Positions 34,933 through 44,563 of a stretch of DNA of 57,679 nucleotides are shown piece after piece. Positions within the stretch are counted from its first letter, which is position 1, and each line of letters starts with the position of its first letter. Both the position numbers and the translations under genes were made by a program. Location: positions 1-57,679 of the forward strand of contig JAPLOW010000065.1 in the NCBI GenBank assembly GCA_026400555.1. Reading direction: 5' to 3'. Below the pieces are notes generated by a model. That model searched no databases, was not told the DNA's origin, and worked only from the letters and a program-made list of their open reading frames with translations. This DNA comes from Hyphomicrobiales bacterium (GTDB lineage: Bacteria; Pseudomonadota; Alphaproteobacteria; Rhizobiales; Beijerinckiaceae).

Positions 34933-35769
34933 TCAGTTCGCCCTCAGGCGATGCTCCCGCTGGATGACCTCCGAGGCGAGCTTCAGATAAGCCTGCGACC
35001 CCGCGCATTTCAGATCATAGAGCAAGGCTGGCTTTCCATATGAGGGCGCCTCGGAAACCCGGACATTACGCGGAATCACCGTGTCATAGACCTTGTCGCC
35101 CATGAACTGGCGGACATCGGCCATCACCTGTCCGGACAGGTTGTTGCGCGGGTCGTACATGGTCAGGACCACGCCCTGGATCGTCAGCCTCGGATTCAGC
35201 GTCGTCCGCACCTGTTCGACCGTAGCGATCAACTGGCTGAGACCTTCAAGCGCAAAGAATTCGCACTGTAACGGCACGAGGACTGCATCAGAGGCGGTCA
35301 GGGCGTTGATCGTCAGCAGGTTCAGTGAAGGAGGGCAGTCGATCAGCACGTATCCGAATCGATCTTCCCCGGTCGGCAACTGCGCGATGGCATTGCGAAG
35401 CCGTGTGACCCGATCCCGTTGCGAGGCGATCTCCAGTTCGACGCCGAGCAGGTCCAGCGTGGACGGCGCAATAAACAGGTTCGGCACGGCGGTCTCATGC
35501 ACGACCTCTGGCAGCGACCGCTCCGCGCTCATGACATCATAGGTGGATGATCGCCGGCTTTTGCGGTCAAGTCCGAGACCCGTCGACGCATTGCCCTGCG
35601 GATCGAGATCAATGATCAGGACACGTTCGCCGATAGCCGCAAGTGCCGTCCCGAGATTGATCGCAGTCGTGGTCTTGCCAACGCCACCCTTCTGGTTCGC
35701 CAGCGCCAGGACACGGCTTGAGCCACTACGGGACGGAACAGTCAGAAGAATTTCTCGCTCAAGTGACAT
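34933..35769 (-). CDS. parA: Chromosome-partitioning ATPase ParA
   Basis: 278 residues from the ATG at 35769 (M-S-L-E-R-E-I); the open frame extends 39 bases further into the rsmG stop region but without support. The deviant Walker A K-G-G-V-G-K-T-T-T is at 27-35, and D-L-D-P-Q-G-N-A-S-T-G and V-L-I-D-C-P-P-S-L follow. It drives movement of ParB-parS complexes over the nucleoid. The parA start lies ten bases after the rsmG stop, so rsmG-parA-parB are very likely one transcript. Confidence 0.97.
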   Translation of the reverse strand: MSLEREILLTVPSRSGSSRVLALANQKGGVGKTTTAINLGTALAAIGERVLIIDLDPQGNASTGLGLDRKSRRSSTYDVMSAERSLPEVVHETAVPNLFIAPSTLDLLGVELEIASQRDRVTRLRNAIAQLPTGEDRFGYVLIDCPPSLNLLTINALTASDAVLVPLQCEFFALEGLSQLIATVEQVRTTLNPRLTIQGVVLTMYDPRNNLSGQVMADVRQFMGDKVYDTVIPRNVRVSEAPSYGKPALLYDLKCAGSQAYLKLASEVIQREHRLRAN

Positions 35770-35779
35770 CGGTCGACAC

Positions 35780-36424
35780 CTATGGCTGGCCCATCCTGAC
35801 CAGAACAATCCGCGCGTCCCGATCCGTCAGGCTTTGTCGCACATCAGCGGAGAACACCCAAGATGTTGCGGCTTCATGCAACTCATTCTCTACATCTTGT
35901 CCCTTTGGAAAGATACCCAGAGCGCCCTTTCTCAACAACTCGTTCGTCCACCCCAACAACTCGATCAACGGAGCGAGCGCACGCGCGCTGACAATGGAGA
36001 AGACCACCTCGAATGTCGGGACGATCTGCTCAATCCGACCCTCGTGCACGATGGCGTCCAGTTCCAGCAAACGACACATATGCCGGAGAAACGCGCATTT
36101 TCGGCCATTGCTCTCGACAAGATGGGTTGTGCCTTCGCGCCGTTCAGTCCGCACAATCGCGACAACCAACCCAGGAAAGCCACCCCCGGATCCGAGGTCG
36201 AGCCACGCGCCCGGCTGCTGCGCATGATCAAGCAGCTGAAGTGAATCGGCCACATGACGGATCCAGACCTGATTCAGTGTGGATGGACCCACAAGATTCT
36301 TGATGGCCTGCCACCGCCCCAACTCACGCGTCAGGACATCAAGCTTCGCCAGTGTTTCACGTGAAACATGGAGGGACGCGGCAACAACCTCGCGTCCGCG
36401 GGCATCAGGCGACGAGGTGGTCAT
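35780..36424 (-). CDS. rsmG: 16S rRNA (guanine-527-N7) methyltransferase
   Basis: 214 residues from the ATG at 36424, inside the 3' end of mnmG. The SAM-binding motif [12 protein letters not shown] is near 75-86, preceded by [11 protein letters not shown] and the N-terminal N-L-V-G-P-S-T. RsmG (GidB) methylates G527 in 16S rRNA; loss gives mild streptomycin resistance. One perfect parS palindrome (36353-36368) lies inside its coding sequence and encodes the stretch around H-V-S-R-E-T. It overlaps mnmG by about 20 bases. Confidence 0.96.
   Translation of the reverse strand: MTTSSPDARGREVVAASLHVSRETLAKLDVLTRELGRWQAIKNLVGPSTLNQVWIRHVADSLQLLDHAQQPGAWLDLGSGGGFPGLVVAIVRTERREGTTHLVESNGRKCAFLRHMCRLLELDAIVHEGRIEQIVPTFEVVFSIVSARALAPLIELLGWTNELLRKGALGIFPKGQDVENELHEAATSWVFSADVRQSLTDRDARIVLVRMGQP
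36353..36368. promoter_or_regulatory. parS: parS centromere site 1 (inside rsmG)
   Basis: TGTTTCACGTGAAACA, a perfect 16-bp palindrome identical to the universal bacterial parS consensus. It lies within the first codons of rsmG, 6.5 kb from the proposed origin and 1.5 kb from parB. This is the site ParB would bind as a CTP-dependent clamp. Confidence 0.96.
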
Positions 36425-38300
36425 CACTATCCTGAGATGGTGCCGCCAAGGCTGCACGATGCCTGCGCGCTTGAAGCGCCAGAATGGTCAAGGCGGCCGG
36501 CGTTACGCCTTCCATCCGCGCGGCATGACCAAGCGTCGGGGGGCGGCGCTCCTCCAGTTTTAGCTTCAACTCATTGGATAGCCCGGGCATCTCGGCGAAG
36601 TCGAGCCCCGCCGGCAGGGCGATCGAGGCATCACGCCGGAACGTGTCGATATCCGCCTGTTGTCGGCCCATATACACCGCATAGACAGCATCGGAGACCA
36701 CGCGGTCAGCGATGCGTCGATCAACCTCGGCAAGCTGTGGCCATATGCGCGTCAACTGGTCCAGCGTGATGTCTGGATAAGACAACAGGTCAAAGGCACT
36801 GCGCCGGACGCCGTCCAACTTCATCGACAGCCCCTGACGAAGCCCCTCAGTTGGCGTCACTGACAGTGACTTCAGTACGGATCCGAATCGCCTGATCTCG
36901 TCGGCCTTTTCACTGACACGTCTTTGCCTCTCGGCACCAAGCAGCCCATAGCGCAAACCAACTGCACTCAGCCGCTCGTCAGCATTGTCGATCCGCAGTG
37001 ACAGCCTGAACTCGCACCGGGAGGTGAACATTCGATAGGGTTCTGTGACACCCCGGGAGACAAGATCATCGATCATCACGCCAATATAGGACGTCGCCCG
37101 ATCAAAGACATATCCATCGCGGCCTGATGCCCTGAGCGCTGCGTTGAGACCAGCTGCCAGTCCTTGAGCAGCGGCCTCCTCATAACCGGTGGTTCCATTA
37201 ATCTGACCAGCCAGAAACAGCCCTTCGACGGCCTGCATTTCGAGCGTCGGATACAAGGCGCGCGGATCCACGTAGTCATACTCGATCGCATAGCCGGGTC
37301 TGAGGATTGTGACCTCCTCAAGCCCCGGAATGGTTTTCAGAAGCTCAGCTTGAACCTCTTCCGGCAGCGACGTCGAGATCCCGTTGGGATAGACCGTGTC
37401 ATCATCCAGACCCTCGGGCTCGAGAAAGATTTGATGTCCATCGCGGTCACCAAAACGGACGACCTTGTCTTCAATCGATGGGCAGTAACGCGGACCGCGA
37501 CCTTCGATGATGCCGGCATACATCGGCGAGGCATGCAGGTTTGCACGAATCAGATCATGCGTCTTTTTGGTCGTTCGCGTGATCCCGCAGGCAATCTGGC
37601 GCAAAGGCAGCACATCGGTCATGAGGGAAAACGGCTCCGGCTCCCGATCCCCCTGCTGCATCTCCAACGCGTCCCACTTGATGGTTTTGCCCGATAGACG
37701 CGCAGGCGTACCAGTCTTGAGCCGCCCCAGCGGTAGGCCGAGACGCTCAAACTGTGCCGACAGACCAACAGAGCGTTCATCGCCCATCCGTCCGGCAGGA
37801 ATCTGCCGCGATCCAATATGGATCATCCCCCGCAGGAATGTTCCGGTGGTGATGACAAGTGTTCCGCATCCGAATCGCCGGCCATCGCCGAGTTCGACGA
37901 CTGAAACCCGTCGCCCGACTTGCGAAAAGCCAACCACATCTCCCTCAATGATCGTCAGATTGGCCTGGCACCCCAAGAGCCCTTGGATCGCCTCACGATA
38001 GCGTGCGCGATCGGCCTGGGCTCTCGGCCCCCGTACTGCCGGTCCCTTGCGCCGGTTGAGGAGACGAAACTGGATCCCGGCCGCATCCGCAGCGCGACCC
38101 ATCAGTCCATCCAGCGCATCGACCTCCCGAACAAGATGGCCTTTCCCCAACCCGCCAATGGCAGGATTACAGGACATGACGCCAATCGTCTGGATGCTAT
38201 GGGTGACCAACAGCGTTACGGCGCCCATACGGGCCGCCGCTGCTGCAGCCTCAACGCCCGCATGACCACCGCCAACAACAACAACGTCATAGCTGGCCAT
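36405..38300 (-). CDS. mnmG: tRNA uridine-5-carboxymethylaminomethyl modification enzyme MnmG
   Basis: 631 residues. The FAD motif [17 protein letters not shown] is at 11-27, then [11 protein letters not shown], the G-T-F-L-R-G strand, R-Y-C-P-S-I-E-D-K and the late [17 protein letters not shown] block with the family C-terminal domain. With MnmE it installs the cmnm5 group on U34 of certain tRNAs. mnmE, mnmG and rsmG run in the same direction with parA and parB behind them, the classic origin-proximal cluster. Confidence 0.98.
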   Translation of the reverse strand: MASYDVVVVGGGHAGVEAAAAAARMGAVTLLVTHSIQTIGVMSCNPAIGGLGKGHLVREVDALDGLMGRAADAAGIQFRLLNRRKGPAVRGPRAQADRARYREAIQGLLGCQANLTIIEGDVVGFSQVGRRVSVVELGDGRRFGCGTLVITTGTFLRGMIHIGSRQIPAGRMGDERSVGLSAQFERLGLPLGRLKTGTPARLSGKTIKWDALEMQQGDREPEPFSLMTDVLPLRQIACGITRTTKKTHDLIRANLHASPMYAGIIEGRGPRYCPSIEDKVVRFGDRDGHQIFLEPEGLDDDTVYPNGISTSLPEEVQAELLKTIPGLEEVTILRPGYAIEYDYVDPRALYPTLEMQAVEGLFLAGQINGTTGYEEAAAQGLAAGLNAALRASGRDGYVFDRATSYIGVMIDDLVSRGVTEPYRMFTSRCEFRLSLRIDNADERLSAVGLRYGLLGAERQRRVSEKADEIRRFGSVLKSLSVTPTEGLRQGLSMKLDGVRRSAFDLLSYPDITLDQLTRIWPQLAEVDRRIADRVVSDAVYAVYMGRQQADIDTFRRDASIALPAGLDFAEMPGLSNELKLKLEERRPPTLGHAARMEGVTPAALTILALQARRHRAALAAPSQDSDDHLVA

Positions 38301-38349
38301 CGGCCCATCCTCTTGAACTCAGTCTGGCGAGGCGTGGCTCACCCGACAA

Positions 38350-38365
38350 TGTTTCACGTGAAACA
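38350..38365. promoter_or_regulatory. parS: parS centromere site 2 (between mnmG and mnmE)
   Basis: A second perfect copy of the 16-bp parS palindrome, in the 93-base gap between the mnmE stop and the mnmG start. It lies 2.0 kb from the first and about 4.4 kb from the proposed origin. The gap holds nothing else recognisable apart from the mnmG ribosome-binding region. Confidence 0.96.
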
Positions 38366-38393
38366 TCACGCCGGCCTTACCGCCAACGCCGTG

Positions 38394-39701
38394 CTACTTA
38401 CCGATACAGAAGCCTTCGAACAAGCGGTCAAGGACAGTATCGAGGTCTGTCTGGCCAACCAATCGCGACAGAGCAGCACTTGCGCCACGGAGATCTTCAG
38501 CCGCCAGCTCCGGCAGGGCCGCGAGCAACGCGCGATCGAGGCTGTCAAGCATCTCACCCAGGCAGCGACGCTGCCGCTCGCGAGACACAAGCGACGCTTC
38601 GGCCGGGCCCGAGGCGCCCAGTCGCTGGATGATCTCACGCTTGAGCAGGTCCAGTCCTTCCCCGGTGAGGCTCGAGACCTGCACGACGCCGGGCTGGCCC
38701 GAACCGCCCAGATCGGCCTTGCTGTACACCCGCACCATACCGAATTGGCCCTCAGTCAGCACCGCCAGCTCCGGAATATCATGACTGAAAACCGAAATCA
38801 CGAGATCAGCGTCCTGAACACGGGCCAGCGCGCGACGAACGCCCTCCCGCTCGATGAGATCACTCGTTTCCTGTATCCCGGCCGAATCGACGTAAACAAC
38901 CGGCCAACCTCCAAGAGAGACCGGTGTCTCGATGATATCGCGGGTCGTTCCAGGCTGGTCTGACACAATCGCAACGTCCCGTTTGACCAGGGCATTCAGC
39001 AGCGAAGACTTCCCCGCATTGGGCCGACCCGCAATCACAACACTGAACCCCTCACGAATCCGTCGCCCGTGCCCCTCGCCAGCGAGAATTGCCCCGACCT
39101 CTTCCCGGAGCACAAGAATCCCTTGCCGTGCGCGCCCAGCCGCGCCGGTATCCACATCACCTTCGTCAGAGAAATCCAGTTCCGCTTCAAGCCATGACCG
39201 CGCCAGAACCAGTTGATCGGCCCAACGCCTGGCTATCCGTCCCAACTCGCCACTGAGTTGGCGCTGCGCCTGATGCAATTGCGCATCGGTTTCCGCCGCC
39301 AGCAATTCCCCAAGGGCTTCGACCTGCAACAGATCGAGTTTACCATTGAACAACGAGCGTCGGGTAAATTCGCCTGGCTCAGCGAGCCTAATTCCATTGG
39401 CGAGCGTCGGGAGAAGTGCAAGCACAGCGGTGATAACAGCCGGACTGCCATGAACATGAAGCTCAAGCACATCCTCTCCGGTCGCGCTGTGCGGCCCGGC
39501 GAACAGGACCGCCACACACTCGTCGATCCGCGCGCCGGTTACCGGGTCGCGAAGGACCGATCGCTGCGCCCTCCGATGCACAAGAGGCTTCTCTAGAATC
39601 GTATCGGCAACGAATCGAGCGCGATTGCCCGACACCCGAAGGACGGCGATCGCAGCCCTGTTGGCACCCGACGACAGCGCAACAATCGTGTCATCTCCCA
39701 C
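38394..39701 (-). CDS. mnmE: tRNA modification GTPase MnmE
   Basis: 435 residues. The N-terminal tetrahydrofolate-binding domain runs to about 115 (with L-A-E-P-G-E-F-T-R-R-S-L-F-N-G-K), then the helical domain. The embedded G domain has G1 G-R-P-N-A-G-K-S near 225-232, G2 T-T-R-D and G3 D-S-A-G-I. The protein ends with the catalytic F-C-I-G-K. MnmE dimers form a complex with MnmG for U34 modification. It starts 50 bases after the rho stop. Confidence 0.97.
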   Translation of the reverse strand: MGDDTIVALSSGANRAAIAVLRVSGNRARFVADTILEKPLVHRRAQRSVLRDPVTGARIDECVAVLFAGPHSATGEDVLELHVHGSPAVITAVLALLPTLANGIRLAEPGEFTRRSLFNGKLDLLQVEALGELLAAETDAQLHQAQRQLSGELGRIARRWADQLVLARSWLEAELDFSDEGDVDTGAAGRARQGILVLREEVGAILAGEGHGRRIREGFSVVIAGRPNAGKSSLLNALVKRDVAIVSDQPGTTRDIIETPVSLGGWPVVYVDSAGIQETSDLIEREGVRRALARVQDADLVISVFSHDIPELAVLTEGQFGMVRVYSKADLGGSGQPGVVQVSSLTGEGLDLLKREIIQRLGASGPAEASLVSRERQRRCLGEMLDSLDRALLAALPELAAEDLRGASAALSRLVGQTDLDTVLDRLFEGFCIGK

Positions 39702-39750
39702 AGCGGGCTTCCCTGTCTGATCGGTACGGTCCCGAATCGGACACGACAGT

Positions 39751-41031
39751 TCAGGTGTTCATCGACTCGAAAAAGTCGCTGTTCTGCTTGGTCTGCCGAA
39801 GCTTGTCGATCAGAAACTCAATCGCATCCTGCGGGCCCATCGGATTGAGAATGCGACGCAGCACATAGGTCTTCTGCAACTGGTCGCGCGGCGTAATCAG
39901 CTCTTCCTTGCGCGTGCCAGATTTGAGAATGTCGATGGCCGGGAACACCCGCTTGTCCGCCACCTTGCGATCGAGAACAATCTCCGAGTTTCCGGTGCCC
40001 TTGAACTCCTCGAAGATCACCTCATCCATGCGGCTGCCGGTGTCGATCAGGGCTGTCGCAATGATTGTCAGCGATCCGCCTTCCTCGATATTTCGTGCCG
40101 CCCCAAAGAAGCGCTTCGGCCGCTGCAGTGCGTTCGCGTCCACACCGCCGGTCAGCACTTTGCCCGACGAAGGGACAACCGTGTTATAGGCCCGGCCCAG
40201 GCGCGTGATCGAATCCAGAAGGATGACCACATCGCGGTTGTGCTCGACGAGGCGCTTGGCCTTCTCGATCACCATCTCCGCAACCTGAACGTGACGGGAC
40301 GCCGGCTCGTCGAAGGTTGACGAGACGACCTCGCCTTTCACCGACCGCTGCATGTCCGTCACCTCTTCCGGACGCTCGTCGATCAGCAGAACGATCAGAT
40401 AGCACTCCGGATGATTCGATGTGATCGACTGTGCGATGTTCTGCAGCAGCACCGTCTTGCCGGTACGCGGCGGCGCCACGATCAGCGCGCGCTGGCCCTT
40501 GCCGATCGGTGAGACAATGTCGATCACCCGCGCGGAAAAATCCTTCCGGGTCGGGTCCGGAACCTCCATCTTCAGTCGCGAATCAGGATAAAGCGGCGTC
40601 AGATTGTCGAAGTTGACCTTGTGCTTGGTCTTCTCCGGATCCTCGAAGTTGATCAGGTTGACCTTCAGCAGCGCAAAATAGCGCTCGGCATCCTTCGGCC
40701 CACGAATCGGTCCTTCCACCGTGTCGCCAGTCCGCAGACCAAACTTGCGGATCTGCGTCGGGGACACATAAATGTCGTCGGGTCCGGCCAGATAGTTGGA
40801 ATCCGGCGACCGCAGAAACCCAAAGCCGTCCTGAAGGACCTCGACGACGCCTTCACCGATGATCTCGACGTCCCGCGCAGCAAGCTGCTTGAGGATCGCG
40901 AACATCAGTTCCTGTTTGCGCAAGGTTCCCGCATTCTCAACCTCCACCTCCTCGGCAAAGGTGATCAGTTCAGTCGGAGACTTGGACTTGAGGTCCTGGA
41001 GCTTGATTTCGCGCATGAAGGCATCGGTCAT
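39751..41031 (-). CDS. rho: Transcription termination factor Rho
   Basis: 426 residues from the ATG at 41031; the ATG at 41016 ([10 protein letters not shown]) matches the usual first residues and is about as likely, while one at 41064 is too early. The N-terminal helix bundle and cold-shock RNA-binding domain (G-F-G-F-L-R-S) precede the RecA-type ATPase with Walker A P-P-R-T-G-K-T-V near 178-185 and [11 protein letters not shown]. Rho releases RNA from stalled polymerase. Its place between mnmE and hemJ is standard near alphaproteobacterial origins. Confidence 0.97.
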   Translation of the reverse strand: MTDAFMREIKLQDLKSKSPTELITFAEEVEVENAGTLRKQELMFAILKQLAARDVEIIGEGVVEVLQDGFGFLRSPDSNYLAGPDDIYVSPTQIRKFGLRTGDTVEGPIRGPKDAERYFALLKVNLINFEDPEKTKHKVNFDNLTPLYPDSRLKMEVPDPTRKDFSARVIDIVSPIGKGQRALIVAPPRTGKTVLLQNIAQSITSNHPECYLIVLLIDERPEEVTDMQRSVKGEVVSSTFDEPASRHVQVAEMVIEKAKRLVEHNRDVVILLDSITRLGRAYNTVVPSSGKVLTGGVDANALQRPKRFFGAARNIEEGGSLTIIATALIDTGSRMDEVIFEEFKGTGNSEIVLDRKVADKRVFPAIDILKSGTRKEELITPRDQLQKTYVLRRILNPMGPQDAIEFLIDKLRQTKQNSDFFESMNT

Positions 41032-41226
41032 GGTTGTGCTGTCGGCAGGCGGGACCCGCGCCATCGCGCGAGAAGCTGGACCGAACGGCAGACAAAAAAG
41101 GGAGGGATCGACATCGGTGACACCACGGTGCCGCCGAACCTCATTCGATCTGCAATGAAAGAAGATCCGATTTTCTACCCCATTTCCCGCAAACTCTCAA
41201 GCCCTGTCGTTGAGCCGAAATTCACG
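41032..41226 (-). other. Leader region of rho
   Basis: 195 bases between hemJ and rho, both leftward. It should contain the rho 5' leader, which is often long and autoregulatory in bacteria. A TTTTTT run on the minus strand (at about 41095) follows a weak GC-rich hairpin that could act as a terminator or attenuator, but the stem is too poor for a confident call. Confidence 0.3.
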
Positions 41227-41652
41227 TCAAAACGGCTTCACAATCACCATCGCCACAATGACCAGCATCAGAACGGTGGGTACTTCGTTCACAATCCGGA
41301 AGAACCGGGCGGGACGCTCGTTCCTGTCTTCAGCAAAGACCCGGACCTGCCCGGCCAGAAATCCATGGGCGCCAGAAAGCGCGATCACGGCAGCCAACTT
41401 CATATGAAACCAGCCTGCGATCAGCCAGCCCCCACGCCAGGCAAGGTACAGTCCGCTCGCCCAGGCCACGATCATCGCAGGCGTCATGATCGCTCTCAAC
41501 AACCGCCGCTCCATCACCTTGAACGTCTCAGACTGCCCCGATCCACGCTCGGCGGCGCAGTGATAGATCATCAGCCGCGGCAGATACAGGATCGCCGCCA
41601 TCCATGAGATGATAGCAACGACATGCAGCACCTTGATCCACTCATACATCAT
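41227..41652 (-). CDS. hemJ: Protoporphyrinogen IX oxidase HemJ
   Basis: 141 residues with four hydrophobic helices. Conserved features of HemJ are visible: W-I-K-V-L-H-V-V-A-I-I-S-W-M-A near the start (histidine H10), L-P-R-L-M-I-Y-H, M-E-R-R-L-L-R-A-I-M-T-P, W-F-H-M-K-L and N-E-V-P-T-V-L-M near the end. HemJ oxidises protoporphyrinogen in heme synthesis when HemG and HemY are absent. It follows hemE on the same strand with three bases between, so the pair forms a heme operon. Confidence 0.95.
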   Translation of the reverse strand: MMYEWIKVLHVVAIISWMAAILYLPRLMIYHCAAERGSGQSETFKVMERRLLRAIMTPAMIVAWASGLYLAWRGGWLIAGWFHMKLAAVIALSGAHGFLAGQVRVFAEDRNERPARFFRIVNEVPTVLMLVIVAMVIVKPF

Positions 41653-41655
41653 CGC

Positions 41656-42690
41656 TCACACGGCTCTTCCGCGCACGAGCGTCATCATACGTTCCACATG
41701 GGCGATCGGCGTCTGAGGCACAATCCCGTGACCAAGGTTGAGAATATGCCTCCGGCTGCGGGCCACAGCCAGCATCGCCTTCACGCCGTTGTCGAGCGCC
41801 TCACCGCCAGCCACCAGCGCCAGCGGATCAAGATTCCCCTGGGAGACAATCGTATCCGGCAATTGCCTGACCGTCTGCGCAAGGTCCGCTCCCCAATCGA
41901 TCCCGAACCCATCCGCACCGGTGATCGTCGCATACTGACCCAACACCCCCGCTGCCCCGCGCGCAAAGACAATGACCTTCGAAGCAGGATAGGACGCCTT
42001 CACCCCGGTAATGATGCGGCGGATGGGTTCGATGGACCAACGTTCCAGCCCACCCGGTGTCAACGCACTCGCAAAACTTTCAAAAATCTGGACAACCTCA
42101 GCACCGGCAGCCAACTGGGCCTTCAGATAGACAATCGAGGCATCGACAAGCTGATCGATCATCGCGGACAGGAAGTCCGGATCGCGATAGGCGACGAGGC
42201 GGGCCGGAGCCTGATCAGCCGTGCCCTTGCCAGCAATCATGTAGCTGGCCACCGTCCATGGCGCGCCGCAGAACCCGATCAGCGTGGTCTCGGCCGGCAA
42301 CTCACGCCGCAGCCGCTCGACAGTGCGGATCACCGGCGAAAGGCGGTCGAGATCAAACCGCAGCGGCCTCTGGCGCAAAGCTTCCGCTGTCTCGATCTGC
42401 TCCAGTCGCGGGCCTTCACCCTCCTCAAACCAGACCTTCTGGCCCATTGCATGCGGGACCACCAGGATATCCGAGAACAGAATCGACGCATCGAAGCCAA
42501 ACCGGCGGATCGGCTGCAATGTGACTTCCGTGGCAAGTTCGGTGTTGAAGCATAAATCGAGGAACGATCCGGCCTTTCCCCTGGTCTCGCGGTACTCCGG
42601 CAGGTAGCGCCCGGCCTGTCGCATCAGCCAGATGGGTGGCGTTGCAAGTGTCTCCCCTGCGAAGAGGCGCATCAGTGTCGTTGTCATCAT
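41656..42690 (-). CDS. hemE: Uroporphyrinogen decarboxylase
   Basis: 344 residues. The active-site opening P-P-I-W-L-M-R-Q-A-G-R-Y-L-P-E-Y at about 17-32, F-S-D-I-L-V-V-P-H-A-M-G, G-F-C-G-A-P-W-T-V-A-S-Y-M and the C-terminal Q-G-N-L-D-P block are all present. It removes four carboxyl groups from uroporphyrinogen III. As in Caulobacter, hemE is transcribed away from the origin, and its promoter lies inside the origin region: an A/T-rich CTATTATAG lies about 15-25 bases before the start on the minus strand. Confidence 0.98.
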   Translation of the reverse strand: MMTTTLMRLFAGETLATPPIWLMRQAGRYLPEYRETRGKAGSFLDLCFNTELATEVTLQPIRRFGFDASILFSDILVVPHAMGQKVWFEEGEGPRLEQIETAEALRQRPLRFDLDRLSPVIRTVERLRRELPAETTLIGFCGAPWTVASYMIAGKGTADQAPARLVAYRDPDFLSAMIDQLVDASIVYLKAQLAAGAEVVQIFESFASALTPGGLERWSIEPIRRIITGVKASYPASKVIVFARGAAGVLGQYATITGADGFGIDWGADLAQTVRQLPDTIVSQGNLDPLALVAGGEALDNGVKAMLAVARSRRHILNLGHGIVPQTPIAHVERMMTLVRGRAV

Positions 42691-43075
42691 TGTCCCCCGA
42701 TAACCCTCTATAATAGATAGAATTGAATCTGGTCTCCTGTTTTTTCTGTTTGGGTCCTCGCAAGCACCGGCACGAAATCATCCACGCGCCATCCACAGGA
42801 ACCGGTCGGGGATCCAAGCGGACCTTGTCACATCCACAGTGCGTCTTTTTCTCTTAAACATTTGTTAACCATATCGAATTTTGCTTACCTCTGCAAAGTT
42901 GCATCGCCACCCGATCAAAGCCGCCGTCTCCACATCGATTCCTCCACAGCCGCTCAGGCAAGGCGGCAGCAGCCGGTTTGCGATCGACCTGGCCCATGCG
43001 TCCCGGCCGTGCGTCCACTTGTCCCCACCCGTCCCCAGCGTTATGCCCAGACCCAGCCATCCCGCGGGACACCAC
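42691..43075. other. oriC: Chromosomal replication origin (oriC) between hemE and PPSR
   Basis: 385 bases without a gene between divergent hemE and PPSR, the place conserved for alphaproteobacterial origins since Caulobacter and Rickettsia. DnaA-box-like nonamers, all in the same orientation, lie at 42778 (TCATCCACG), 42789 (CCATCCACA), 42830 (ACATCCACA), 42926 (GTCTCCACA), 42940 (TCCTCCACA) and 43011 (GCGTCCACT). Weak TCCCCA-type boxes lie at 43019 and 43029. A short A/T-rich block at about 42845-42895 is the best unwinding candidate and holds a perfect CtrA site. Two GANTC methylation sites lie at 42725 and 42937. parABS is 4-8 kb to the left, and flanking genes run outward. GC-skew inversion was not computed. 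Confidence 0.85.
42854..42869. promoter_or_regulatory. CtrA-type binding site inside oriC
   Basis: TTAA-ACATTTG-TTAAC, a perfect match to TTAA-N7-TTAAC, in the A/T-rich part of the origin about 15 bases after a DnaA-box-like nonamer (42830-42838). In Caulobacter, CtrA bound at such sites in the origin blocks initiation. The exact arrangement here is read from sequence; the effect is inferred. Confidence 0.8.
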
Positions 43076-43903
43076 ATGCGCAGCTATTTCCACCTGCACC
43101 TTGTATCGGATGCGACGGGCGAGACCCTCATCGCCATCAGCCGCGCGGCTGCCGCACAATATGAGGGCGTGTCCGCGATCGAACATGTCTATCCCCTGGT
43201 TCGGTCGCGAACGCAGCTGGACCGGGTCCTGAACGAAATCGAGACCGCTCCGGGCATCGTGCTCTACACCCTCGTTGATCAGGACCTCGCATCGACTCTG
43301 GAAAGCTTCTGCACGCGGATCGGCTCACCGACCATGTCGATTCTCAATCCAATCCTGTCGCTTTTCCAATCCTATCTGGGCGCCGCCTCATCGGCCCGCC
43401 CCGGCGCGCAGCACATGCTGAACGCGGAGTATTTCAAGCGCATCGACGCCATGAATTACACCATGCTGCACGATGACGGCCAACTGACCGATGACCTCGA
43501 AAGCGCCGACATCGTGCTGCTCGGCGTAAGCCGGACCTCAAAGACACCGACCAGCATCTATCTGGCCAACCGGGGCGTCAAAACCGCCAACATTCCGCTT
43601 GTTCCAGGTGTGCCCCCCCCGCCCCAGCTCGAAACCCTGCGCAAGCCGCTGATCGTCGGTCTGGTGGCCGCGCCCGAGCGCATCGTGCAGATCCGGCAGA
43701 ACCGGCTGCTCTCGCTCAAGGCTGATGACGACACCGCCTATGTCGATCACGACGCAGTCGCGGCCGAGATCGCTACATCCCGGAAACTGTTCGCGCGCCG
43801 GGGTTGGCCCGTCATCGATGTGACCCGCCGTTCCATCGAGGAAACCGCCGCGGCGATCCTTGAGCATCTGCGCGATCATCGCCTCAAATTCATTGCGATG
43901 TGA
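43076..43903 (+). CDS. Pyruvate, water dikinase regulatory protein / PPSR (DUF299)
   Basis: 275 residues from the ATG at 43076 ([17 protein letters not shown]), the usual family start; an ATG at 43043 would lie in the origin. The P-loop-like [11 protein letters not shown] near 150-160 and N-I-P-L-V-P-G-V are diagnostic. These bifunctional kinase/pyrophosphorylases switch PEP synthase or pyruvate-phosphate dikinase by threonine phosphorylation; the target is not in the window. The gene corresponds to the RP001-like neighbour of the origin. A run of eight C (43613-43620) encodes the P-P-P-P stretch. Confidence 0.94.
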   Translation: MRSYFHLHLVSDATGETLIAISRAAAAQYEGVSAIEHVYPLVRSRTQLDRVLNEIETAPGIVLYTLVDQDLASTLESFCTRIGSPTMSILNPILSLFQSYLGAASSARPGAQHMLNAEYFKRIDAMNYTMLHDDGQLTDDLESADIVLLGVSRTSKTPTSIYLANRGVKTANIPLVPGVPPPPQLETLRKPLIVGLVAAPERIVQIRQNRLLSLKADDDTAYVDHDAVAAEIATSRKLFARRGWPVIDVTRRSIEETAAAILEHLRDHRLKFIAM

Positions 43904-43910
43904 CCCGGCC

Positions 43911-44558
43911 ATGTCCGCAACGCACCATGCTCCAGACCGGCTGGGCTCGCTATGGCTGCCTGAGCAGCCCCTGTTGCTGGCATCCGCCAGCGTCACGCGG
44001 CGCGCGATGCTGATTGCGGCCGGGCTGCCGGTTGATATCCAACCGGCGCAGATCGATGAACGCGCGGTCGAGCAGGCACACCTTGACGCCGGCGCACCAT
44101 CGGACACCGTCGCCGCGACGCTGGCCGGCGCCAAGGCGCTTCATGTCAGTGCACTGCGCCCGGACACGCTTGTCCTAGGCGCAGACCAGACACTGACAAT
44201 GAACGGCCGTGCCTTTCACAAACCGGCCAACCGGGCTGACGTCATCACCCAGCTGAGGGACTTGTCGAGCAGGACCCACCAGCTCACCTCGGCCTTCGCC
44301 TTGGCCAGAGGCGGCGTGATCCTGGGCTCGGGCAGCGCCACAGCGCAGATGACCATGCGCGCGCTTTCGGATGACTTCATTGGACGCTATCTCGCCGCCG
44401 CTCCGGCAGAGGCGACCGCTACGGTTGGCGGCTATCAACTCGAGCGTCTCGGCAGCCACCTGTTCAGCGCAGTGGCTGGCGATCACTTCACTGTGCTCGG
44501 CCTGCCGCTTCTGGCCGTGCTGGCAATGCTGCGCGACCTCGGCGCTTTGGCGGAATAA
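43911..44558 (+). CDS. maf: Maf-family nucleotide pyrophosphatase
   Basis: 215 residues from the ATG at 43911. L-L-L-A-S-A-S-V-T-R-R opens the domain, followed by I-D-E-R, A-x-x-L-A-x-x-K-A, V-L-G-A-D-Q (catalytic aspartate region) and the F-T-V-L-G-L-P-L-L-A-V-L-A-M-L end. The G-A-D-Q form (rather than G-A-D-T-V-V) points to the YceF-like branch, which hydrolyses modified nucleoside triphosphates such as 7-methyl-GTP. It lies between PPSR and aroE with gaps of seven and five bases, so all three plus coaE and dnaQ are likely one operon leaving the origin. Confidence 0.93.
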   Translation: MSATHHAPDRLGSLWLPEQPLLLASASVTRRAMLIAAGLPVDIQPAQIDERAVEQAHLDAGAPSDTVAATLAGAKALHVSALRPDTLVLGADQTLTMNGRAFHKPANRADVITQLRDLSSRTHQLTSAFALARGGVILGSGSATAQMTMRALSDDFIGRYLAAAPAEATATVGGYQLERLGSHLFSAVAGDHFTVLGLPLLAVLAMLRDLGALAE

Positions 44559-44563
44559 CAACC

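Noticed and set aside
41080-41130. Minus-strand T-run before rho as an intrinsic terminator
   Set aside because: The preceding stem is short and imperfect, and rho would be cut off from hemJ-hemE transcription without clear reason.
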